In this document: positions 1 through 6,640 of the stretch, one piece after another | How the letters are laid out: every line of letters starts with the position of its first letter | Numbering within the stretch: the stretch's first letter is position 1 | Assembly: GCA_026991065.1 (NCBI GenBank) | Contig: JALXCG010000810.1 | Location: 1 to 10,734, forward strand | From: Gemmatimonadota bacterium | GTDB lineage: Bacteria; GCA-2686955 | DNA: 10,734 nt | Direction of reading: 5' to 3' | The notes under the pieces: generated by a model | What the model was told of the DNA's origin: nothing | The model's input: only the letters and a program-made list of their open reading frames with translations | The model's database searches: none | Translations under genes and position numbers: made by a program

Positions 1-321
1 GGCATGAGCGGAAAACTCCTCGTGTATCGATCCGGGAAGAGAGGCAGCACCGGCGGGTTCTCTGGAACCTCGTCTTGGACGCAAACTTACGCGGCGTACC
101 GGTCTGGTCGAGTGGGTCTTTGAATTAATTCGACTCGCTGGTTGACCCATCGAGAATTCAGTCATTAACATTAATAACTTGCGGGCGACCTGTCTAGGAG
201 CCTGTTGCAGCTGGCAACACAGCAAGAAAAGCGGGTCAGATCCAACACCCGCGCGAGCCCGGGTGCCAAGCCCACGGGTTCTCTCATATCTGGAATATCC
301 CTTGCCCCCCCGAGGAGATCC
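1..321. other. Upstream region without a supported gene
   Basis: I see no convincing gene here. Two + strand frames are open from the window edge: one ends with the TGA at 121-123, the other with the TAA at 126-128. Either could be the last codons of an upstream gene, but neither shows a recognisable motif. Bases 120-180 are clearly richer in A+T than the rest of the window, as expected of a promoter region. The reading frame of the first full gene stays open back to a TTG at 205, but that extension (residues rich in Arg, Pro and Ser) does not look like a leader peptide, so I treat it as untranslated. Confidence 0.55.
142..171 (+). promoter_or_regulatory. Possible sigma70-like promoter for the envelope operon
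   Basis: TTGACC at 142-147 matches five of six bases of the -35 consensus. TAACAT at 166-171 matches four of six bases of the -10 consensus, with an 18-base spacer. The pair lies in the only AT-rich patch upstream of the first gene, about 150 bases before its ATG. Promoters in FCB-group bacteria often differ from the E. coli consensus, so this is a suggestion from position and composition only. Confidence 0.27.
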
Positions 322-2052
322 ATGCGCTTTACGACATCCCTTGCCCTCCTGGGCCTGACTCTTCTGGCCGGTGGCTCCGCCCTGGCGGGTGAAGAGCGTT
401 GTGCCGTGTCCGAGTTGATGACTGCCACCTGGTGCGGTTACTGCCCCTACGCCGAAGAGGCCCTCTTGCGGCTTGAGGATGAGTATGACCGCAATCGGTT
501 CCTGGTGATGGCGTACCACGTGGATGACGAGTATTCCAACAGCGAATCGGATGCCCGGATCAGCTACTACCACATCTCCGGTACACCGACCAATGCGATC
601 GACGGATCGCGTTTGATCGTAGGGGGCTGGGACGGTGTTTACAATTCCTACAAGAGCCAGATCGACTCCGACCTGGCGACCGAGTCGCAGGTGTCGATGC
701 GCATCAGCGGCTCGATGATCGACACCCAGGTCGATTACGCGGTCGAGGTCACCGCAAACAGCATGCCCGACTATGTAACCCCACGTCTCTACGTCGCGCT
801 GGCCGAGCGCGGCTTGTGGGATGACGGGGCTGAGATGCGACCGGTCGTGCGGCGCATCGTCGGCCAGGATCTCGGCGGTCTCGCCGCCGCGGGGGATCAA
901 GTCCTGATCACCGGCTCCTTTACCATGGAAGAGGGTTGGAATCCGGCCGAGATGGAGGTGCTGGCCTTCATCCAGGATGATGGCAACGGCAGGCGCGTCG
1001 ACCAGGGGGCGCGAATGTTCTTCACCGATTTCGACGTCCCCGTTCGGTTGGTTACCGCCGCCGAGGACTCGGTTCGGACCATCAAGACCCACTTGACCAA
1101 CCCCAACTCCTATCCGATCGATATGCGGATGCAGATGGCGGATATGTCCGAGGAGGGGTGGATGGGCACCTTCTGCATTCTGGAGTGGGGGATCTGTCTG
1201 CCCGACTCGATCGACATCACCATGCCGCCGGATTCCACGGTGACCGTGAAGTTGCAGTGGATCGACACCGGCGCCACTGAAAAGACGGTGACCTCCAAGT
1301 TCCTGCTGAAGACCGGCGAGAACTTCGACACGGTGCGCGGGGTTACCTACACCGCGCGTTCGGGCAGCGTCGATCTCGGAGTTGCGGAACTGGTGATTGA
1401 TGACGATACCGACGGGGGCAGCAACGGTAATGGTGATGGTGTGCCGCAGCCGGGTGAGATGATCGAGTTCACCATCCGGGCGCAGAATGGCGGCAATCTG
1501 CTCGCCTATGATGTGAGTTCGCGGATGACGGCGAGCGAAACCAAGATTTATGTTTTCGAGCCCAACTCAACCTACGGCGACATCGCCGCCGGCGCCACGG
1601 TGGACGGCACCGTCGGCCGCTTCGCGGTCGACGAGACGCTTGAGCCCGGAATGGTCAATTTCTATGTTGCTTTTGAAGATGGTGAAGGGCACGAGATGAT
1701 CGACACGCTGGAGGTCGAGATCGGCGCGCCCACCGGCATCGCTGGCGAGAATCCGACCCTTCCCATGCCGCAAGTGACCGCGCTGTTCCAGAACCAGCCC
1801 AACCCCTTCAATCCCCGCACCACCATCAGCTACGACGTGGCCGGTGAGAACCAGCCGGTGCAACTGGCCATTTATGATTTGAGCGGCCATGAAGTACGGC
1901 GGTTGGTGGACCAGCCTCAGTCAGCCGGGCACCATTCGGTGGAGTGGAACGGCTACGACCGCCAGAATCGCCCGGTCGCCAGTGGCGTCTATCTGTACCG
2001 GCTGCGTGTTGGTGAAGAGAGTCATACTCGCCGCATGCTTTTGGTGAAGTAG
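322..2052 (+). CDS. Secreted Omp28-like thioredoxin-fold protein with C-terminal sorting-type domain
   Basis: An exported protein of 576 aa. I start it at ATG 322, preceded by GAGGAG at 312-317, because this puts a clean signal peptide first (MRFTT, a Leu/Ala-rich core, likely cut after ALA at residue 22). Residues 27-130 look like the thioredoxin-like part of Omp28-related proteins: TATWCGYCPYAEE with C38 and C41, and the cis-proline in GTPT at P89. A second cysteine pair sits at C285 and C292. Around residues 355-370 is an Asp/Gly/Asn-rich stretch (DDDTDGGSNGNGDG) followed by PQPGE, a pattern common before Ig-like beta domains in FCB-type secreted proteins. Residues 488-576 form a FlgD-like/type IX-style C-terminal domain: FQNQPNPFNP, YDLSGHEVRRL, GVYLYRL and a basic end. 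The protein is therefore probably surface-attached or secreted. It ends in three consecutive in-frame stops (TAG TAG TAA). Redox activity is inferred from the CxxC motif; the substrate is unknown. Confidence 0.88.
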   Translation: MRFTTSLALLGLTLLAGGSALAGEERCAVSELMTATWCGYCPYAEEALLRLEDEYDRNRFLVMAYHVDDEYSNSESDARISYYHISGTPTNAIDGSRLIVGGWDGVYNSYKSQIDSDLATESQVSMRISGSMIDTQVDYAVEVTANSMPDYVTPRLYVALAERGLWDDGAEMRPVVRRIVGQDLGGLAAAGDQVLITGSFTMEEGWNPAEMEVLAFIQDDGNGRRVDQGARMFFTDFDVPVRLVTAAEDSVRTIKTHLTNPNSYPIDMRMQMADMSEEGWMGTFCILEWGICLPDSIDITMPPDSTVTVKLQWIDTGATEKTVTSKFLLKTGENFDTVRGVTYTARSGSVDLGVAELVIDDDTDGGSNGNGDGVPQPGEMIEFTIRAQNGGNLLAYDVSSRMTASETKIYVFEPNSTYGDIAAGATVDGTVGRFAVDETLEPGMVNFYVAFEDGEGHEMIDTLEVEIGAPTGIAGENPTLPMPQVTALFQNQPNPFNPRTTISYDVAGENQPVQLAIYDLSGHEVRRLVDQPQSAGHHSVEWNGYDRQNRPVASGVYLYRLRVGEESHTRRMLLVK

Positions 2053-2099
2053 TAGTAAACCGCACACGCCATCTCCGAAGTTTTATCGGGAGTACTCTC

Positions 2100-2618
2100 A
2101 TGCGCATGACACGCGCTCTGCTCTTGCTGATCGCCTGCTTCTCCTTTTCGTTCTCCACCAGCCCGGCCTTCGCCGCGGACAAAGCGCCCAGTTTCACTCT
2201 TGAAAAGGTTGATGGGGGGCGCCACAAACTTGCTGATTTTCTCGGCGAAGGTCCGGTGTTGCTCAACTTCTGGGCTTCTTGGTGCAAGCCGTGCAAGCAG
2301 GAGGCGCCTCATCTCATCGAGCTTTACAAAGAGATGCACGACTCCGGTCTGCAGATTGTTGCCATCAGCGTCGACGACGTGAACTCAGTCGGCAAAGTAA
2401 AGACCGCGGTACGCAAACTGAAGCTGCCCTACCCGGTGCTTCTGGACCCGCGTGGCGAGTATTCGAAACGCCTGGGCGTCGCATCGCTGCCAACCAATGT
2501 GCTGCTTGACAAGAACGGCAAGATCGTTCGCACCTTCACCGGTTTCCGACCGGGCGATGAGAAGGAGTTCGCCGCTGAGATCAAGAAACTTCTCGGCAGC
2601 AAGAAAGGTGACTCCTGA
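2100..2618 (+). CDS. TlpA/ResA-like periplasmic thiol-disulfide oxidoreductase
   Basis: A thioredoxin-like protein of 172 aa, typical in length for the TlpA/ResA family. Members use a CxxC pair in the periplasm to reduce or exchange disulfides, for example in cytochrome c maturation or protein repair. The N-terminus has a signal sequence (MRMTR, an ALLLLIACF core, likely cut after AFA at residue 25). LIAC at residues 10-13 also resembles a short lipobox, so a lipoprotein is possible. The redox site is FWASWCKPCK with C62 and C65, and the cis-proline is P131 in SLPT. The family landmarks APSFTLEKVDG and LLNFWASWC are present. GGGAG at 2088-2092 lies 7 bases before the ATG. The gene is 47 bases downstream of the Omp28-like gene and 71 bases upstream of the barrel gene, so co-transcription is likely. 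The physiological partner cannot be read from the sequence. Confidence 0.93.
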   Translation: MRMTRALLLLIACFSFSFSTSPAFAADKAPSFTLEKVDGGRHKLADFLGEGPVLLNFWASWCKPCKQEAPHLIELYKEMHDSGLQIVAISVDDVNSVGKVKTAVRKLKLPYPVLLDPRGEYSKRLGVASLPTNVLLDKNGKIVRTFTGFRPGDEKEFAAEIKKLLGSKKGDS

Positions 2619-2639
2619 CGTTTCGAGTCGTCGCATTCT

Positions 2640-2662
2640 CCGCCGCCAAACCGATGCGGCGG
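2640..2662 (+). other. GC-rich hairpin between the thioredoxin and barrel genes
   Basis: CCGCCGC at 2640-2646 pairs perfectly with GCGGCGG at 2656-2662 across a 9-base loop. No T-run follows, so this is not a classical intrinsic terminator. It sits 21 bases after the thioredoxin gene's stop and 16 bases before the barrel gene's ribosome binding site. It could protect an mRNA end or set relative expression within the operon. Confidence 0.4.
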
Positions 2663-2689
2663 GAACCACATGCTTTCTGGAGATGATTC

Positions 2690-4336
2690 TTGAACAGCAA
2701 ACGCGCCGTGTTGGCGGCAGGGCTGGGGATTGGCATCGCGGGGATTCAGGCAGAGGGTTTCGAGATCGGCAGCATCGCACTGCAGGGGGATGAGCAGCTT
2801 CTGGTGCAGCGCGGCGACGAGTCGTTTATCGACAGCGGCGGTGTCGTCGATCGCGACAAGGAGGTGTTCGAGAGCCGTCTCAGACTTGAGATGCGCTGGC
2901 GCAACTGGGTGCTGGGAGGCCGTTTCGACTATCTCGACCCGTTCTTTTTCGACGACATAGAATACACCGGCTTGCGCAAAGCTTTTCTTGAGTACGAAGA
3001 TGGTGAAAACCATCTGCGCGTAGGTTCTTTCGCGACTCTTTTCGGCCGTGGCTTGGCGCTGAATCTCTTCGAGGATCCGGCCATCAACGCCGACCGGGAA
3101 CTCCTCGGAGTTCTGGCGGAGCGGCGGACCGCCACCTACTCTCTGAGCGCGCTCTGGGGTTCGGGTGCCTATGAGTATTTCGACAAGCCCGACTCCTATA
3201 AGGAAGACAAGGTCGGTGCGGCCTATGCAACCTACCGCTTCCTGCCGCAATTCGAACTGGGCCAGGGGTATGTGGAGACGCGGGATGTGGAGCCCAACAC
3301 CGAGGACTTCATCAACCGCAAGCATCTATCCACGCTGCGCATCGACCTCGACCAGGGAGCCCTCTATGGCGAAGTGGTGCAGAATTTCGTCACCCGGCCG
3401 GATGGCTCGCATCCCCCACACGGCCCGGGCTATGGCGCCTATTTTGAACTCAGTACCTGGGCGGGGCCCATTACTTTGCGCGGCGATTACAAGAATTACA
3501 ATATGCACGAAGAAGCACACACAAGTCTTGGTGTGCCCTGGTCGGAACCTCCCTCGCTGCGCCCGGTCAATGATCTCACCACGCTCAACCGACATGAGTT
3601 CAGCATCAACAAGAACAACGAAGTCGGCTTCTCCCTGGAGGGTAGCTACGATGCCGATTTCGGTGGTTCCTTCTCTCTTTTCTATGTGAAGACCGGGGAT
3701 CGCCGGTACTTCGATCTTGCTACGGGCGAAGAAAAAACCGTGTGGTTGCCGATTTGGCAGGGGGTCAGTGGAATTTCCGGCAGTTTGACCAATCTTTTTG
3801 AAGAAGTGACATTCAAGAGCGATCTGCCTCTGCTCACTACATGGTCTACCCATCTTGTGGCCGACTTCGCCGTGGACGGGCACATCGGTGCGCGCAAAAC
3901 GCAATACACCCTGGGGTGGACCAACGAGGTGGATATCGGCGCCACACAGGGCCTGGTCGTGTCGCTGGAGTATCAGCACACGGACGACACCAAGTTCACC
4001 ACCAACTTTGCGCGTGATTATCCCGGCGAGGACATTCCTGTTTTCCACGACGGGATCGCCACAATCACCTATTCACGCTCTCCCTGGTTGGCCGTGTTTG
4101 TTACCTACGAACGCACAAACGAGGCGAAACATTGGGAAGAGATCGGTTATAAACAAGCTACCGAAGCTCTCCGGGACTCCTATCTGCTCGGAGGGCTCAA
4201 CCTAGATCTTACAGCGCAGACGCGGCTCGGTTTGCAGATCGGGCGCGAGCGCGGCGGGGTAGTCTGCCGCGGCGGCACCTGCAAGTTCATCCAACCTTTC
4301 AAGGGTTGGCGCATGGAATTGGTGCAGCGCTTTTGA
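2690..4336 (+). CDS. Outer-membrane beta-barrel-like protein (DUF6029-like), TTG start
   Basis: A protein of 548 aa, probably an outer-membrane beta-barrel. Translation appears to begin at TTG 2690: an in-frame TGA at 2684-2686 blocks any longer form, GGAG at 2679-2682 lies 7 bases upstream, and this start yields a signal peptide (MNSKR, a Gly/Ala/Ile core, likely cut after IQA at residue 21). The body is rich in alternating polar/hydrophobic stretches with Tyr, Phe and Trp and frequent Gly/Asp turns, as in barrel strands. The protein ends GWRMELVQRF, and a terminal Phe is the usual recognition signal for barrel assembly. The only cysteines are C526 and C531 (CRGGTC), just before the last strand. 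It resembles the DUF6029 group of FCB bacteria as I remember it; I could not test this. Its place between thioredoxin-fold genes suggests a partner or substrate role. Ligand and transport function are unknown. Confidence 0.8.
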   Translation: MNSKRAVLAAGLGIGIAGIQAEGFEIGSIALQGDEQLLVQRGDESFIDSGGVVDRDKEVFESRLRLEMRWRNWVLGGRFDYLDPFFFDDIEYTGLRKAFLEYEDGENHLRVGSFATLFGRGLALNLFEDPAINADRELLGVLAERRTATYSLSALWGSGAYEYFDKPDSYKEDKVGAAYATYRFLPQFELGQGYVETRDVEPNTEDFINRKHLSTLRIDLDQGALYGEVVQNFVTRPDGSHPPHGPGYGAYFELSTWAGPITLRGDYKNYNMHEEAHTSLGVPWSEPPSLRPVNDLTTLNRHEFSINKNNEVGFSLEGSYDADFGGSFSLFYVKTGDRRYFDLATGEEKTVWLPIWQGVSGISGSLTNLFEEVTFKSDLPLLTTWSTHLVADFAVDGHIGARKTQYTLGWTNEVDIGATQGLVVSLEYQHTDDTKFTTNFARDYPGEDIPVFHDGIATITYSRSPWLAVFVTYERTNEAKHWEEIGYKQATEALRDSYLLGGLNLDLTAQTRLGLQIGRERGGVVCRGGTCKFIQPFKGWRMELVQRF

Positions 4337-4382
4337 TGATCCAGTCCGTTTTTACCGCAACCCCTCCCCCCGGAGATCTGTC

Positions 4383-5414
4383 ATGAAGCGATCATTGGCC
4401 CTCGGCCTCGTTTTTGGCGTCGCCTGCGCAGCCGGTTCCGCCCAAGCCGCCGACATTATCCCTCGCACCGTTGCCATGGAGCTGTTTACCGCCTCCTGGT
4501 GCGGTTACTGCCCGGCCGCGGATGCGGCGGCGGAGCAGTTGCGCACCGAAGAGGGCCGCGCCGGTACCGTTTTTGTGGAATACCACGTGAGCGACGCCCT
4601 CTCCAACAGTGACGGCAATCTGCGCCAGTCCTACTACGGTGTGACCGGAACGCCGACGATGATTTTTGACGGCATCAGCAAGGTGATCGGTGCCGGCGGG
4701 GATATGTACCCCACCTACCGGCAGCGTTTCGACTCGCGTCGCAACTACTCACCGATGGTGGACATTCGCGTGACCGGCGATATGACCGGCAATACCTGGA
4801 CGATTCAGGGGTCGGTCGAGGTCACCGAGCAGATCTGGCAGACGGGCACGCCGCAGATCCGCATCATGCTGACCGAGGACGATTTGACTGCCGGTGGCCG
4901 GCACTACAACGGGGTGCTGCGTGACCATGTGGTGGACATCCCCCTGAACGGGAAGAGCGTGGGTTCGGTCACCTATATCAACGAGAGCTTTACTCCGAAT
5001 GCTTCGTGGAAGAAGGATGACCTGAATGTCGTCGTGCTGGTACAGGAGACCAACTACAAAGAGATCATCGGCGCGAAGCGTTTGTCCGAGGTCTCCATGG
5101 ATGTCCAGGGCGAAAGCTACACGGTGGCCCGTGGGGAGCACCTGCAGGTTCCGATCTCGCTGGAGAACATCAGCCGCAACGACCAGGATCTGACCATCTG
5201 GATGATCGCCTACCGCACCAACGGCCACCAGGTGGGTCCCAATCCGATCTATTTGGACACCTATTCCATCGCTTCCGGCGCGGCCGAGGAGTATATGCTC
5301 GATTACCCGATTCCCGCCGGCGCGCCGCTGGGTACTTATAAGGTTGCGGCTTGGATCGGTACCAGCATGGACGATACCCTGGAGTGGGACACCTATTCGG
5401 TGACGATCCAGTAA
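4383..5414 (+). CDS. Second Omp28-like thioredoxin-fold secreted protein
   Basis: A 343-aa exported protein that looks like a shorter paralogue of the first gene in the window. The signal peptide is MKRS plus an Ala/Leu/Val core, likely cut after AQA at residue 22. The thioredoxin-like part has TASWCGYCPAAD with C40 and C43 and the cis-proline P91 in TGTPTMIFDG. The spacing between CGYC and GTPT, the tyrosine pair (YY) just before it, and the YHV-D--SNS segment match the first gene closely. The remainder is beta-rich (for example MVDIRVTGDMTGNTWTI). Unlike its paralogue it has no NPFNP/GVYLYRL C-terminal domain and ends in an Ig-like strand (DTYSVTIQ), so it may stay periplasmic or be released. 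GGAG at 4372-4375 lies 7 bases before the ATG, the same spacing as for the two preceding genes. It is the last gene before a hairpin terminator. Redox function is inferred from the CxxC motif. Confidence 0.85.
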   Translation: MKRSLALGLVFGVACAAGSAQAADIIPRTVAMELFTASWCGYCPAADAAAEQLRTEEGRAGTVFVEYHVSDALSNSDGNLRQSYYGVTGTPTMIFDGISKVIGAGGDMYPTYRQRFDSRRNYSPMVDIRVTGDMTGNTWTIQGSVEVTEQIWQTGTPQIRIMLTEDDLTAGGRHYNGVLRDHVVDIPLNGKSVGSVTYINESFTPNASWKKDDLNVVVLVQETNYKEIIGAKRLSEVSMDVQGESYTVARGEHLQVPISLENISRNDQDLTIWMIAYRTNGHQVGPNPIYLDTYSIASGAAEEYMLDYPIPAGAPLGTYKVAAWIGTSMDDTLEWDTYSVTIQ

Positions 5415-5445
5415 ACTTCATGGTTCCGACTCACGTTCACAAGAG

Positions 5446-5485
5446 CGCCCTTCGCACTCGATTCCGGTGCGAAGGGCGTGCTTTT
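5446..5485 (+). terminator. Intrinsic terminator after the envelope gene cluster
   Basis: CGCCCTTCGCAC at 5446-5457 pairs perfectly over 12 bases with GTGCGAAGGGCG at 5467-5478, with a 9-base loop. TGC and TTTT (5482-5485) follow. The stem is strong but the T-run is short. It begins 32 bases after the second Omp28-like stop codon and ends 27 bases before the next ATG, so it probably separates the envelope operon from the large AAA+ gene. I see no clear promoter in the remaining bases. Confidence 0.68.
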
Positions 5486-5512
5486 GGGTGAGGCCTGTCA
5501 GGAAGGAAGAGC

Positions 5513-6640
5513 ATGGCCAAGGGTGACGACCGCGATGTGGTGGCCGCCGCGCGTTCGACTCTGCGGGAGAACCCGCGCGCTGCGGAGGTAGCGACTGAGG
5601 CGGTCATGGCTCTGCTCGCGCGTGGCGAACCGGACGGAGTGCGGGAGATCTTCGCCCTGGTGGATCCCGCGGTTCTCGCCAGCGATTCCGGTCTGCTCGA
5701 TCTGCAGGCGTCGCTGGCCCTGATCGAAGAGCGCCACGAGGATGCTCTTGAATTCCTCCAGCGACTGGCGGAGGTCACCGACTCCGGAGCGCGCCCGGCA
5801 CTGCGTTTGGCGAAGATCCTGGTACATCTGGAGCGGCCGGAAGCGGCGATTGAGTGGGCGCGCAAAGCGCGCGACCGCGATCCCGGTGACGTGACGGTGA
5901 GCCTGGAAGCGATCACCATCTTCTCTCGCGCCGGAGCTGTGGCCGACGCCCATGCCGAGGCTGCGCGTGTGCTGAGTGCGCACAAGGGTGATCCGCGCTT
6001 GCAGTTGCGCCTGGGGTTGCTGGCCCGGCGTGTCGGCGACCTTGATCTGGCGGTTGACGCACTGGCCGCCGCGACCCTGAGTGATGCCCCCTCCGCCGAG
6101 GCTTTTCTCCACCTGGGGTTGATCTTCTGGGACCACGTCCGCGGTCCGGAGTTCGCGCGCTCTGTGCACCAGATTGCTATCGAGCGATTCGGTGCCGATG
6201 CGGCCAACCTGCGGGAATTGGGCTGGATCGAGATCCTGAACGGCAACCGGCCGGCCGGTACCGCGCTGCTGCTGGCCTCTCTGAGTGCATTCGACAAGGA
6301 GCCGGCGCCCCTGATCCTGGAGCAATGGGCCGGCGAGGCATTGGCCGGCAGCGCGGAGGAGATTGTTGCCCAGTTGGAGCGCCCGCTGCCCGCGGTAATT
6401 CAGCATGGTGTCGGACGCTACTTCGGCAACCGGGGGCGCTTCGACCTGGCGGAGTCCTGGTTTCGCGAAGCCCTTGTGGAGGCACCCGCTGCCGCCGCGA
6501 TTCGCGTCGATCTGGCGCGCATTCTTGCGGAGCAACTGGAGCGCCCCGACGATGCGGTGGCCGAGTTGGAGCAGATCGACCTGGAGAAGGTGGAGGATCC
6601 GCAGACTCGGGCTGAGGTCGCTCATCTGCGAATGATGCTT
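5513..6640 (+). other. N-terminal TPR-like helical domain of the fusion
   Basis: Residues 1-376 are almost wholly helical and built of degenerate 34-residue units. Examples are LLDLQASLALIEERHEDALEF..., the unit around LAKILVHLERPEAAIEWARKA, and YFGNRGRFDLAESWFREAL near residues 303-321. The repeating pattern of small residues (A, G, L) with A-x-x-x-ARKA endings is the usual TPR look. This replaces the Clp N-domain found in ClpA, ClpB and ClpC. TPR regions generally bind other proteins, so it is a likely adaptor or substrate-binding part. About 43 low-complexity residues (Gly, Glu, Ala, His) link it to the first AAA module. Confidence 0.72.

Noticed and set aside
3-128. Open frames at the left edge as the tail of an upstream gene
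   Set aside because: Two frames are open for about 40 codons each with no motif to prefer either, and both are too short to support a call.
205-321. N-terminal extension of the first gene to TTG 205
   Set aside because: It would bury the clean signal peptide that begins at 322. The added residues do not resemble a leader, and a good ribosome binding site lies just before ATG 322.
2683-2790. ATG at 2683 as start of a short protein overlapping the barrel gene
   Set aside because: It is in a different frame from the barrel and directly abuts GGAG, leaving no spacing. The product is short, Arg/Gly-rich and shadow-like.
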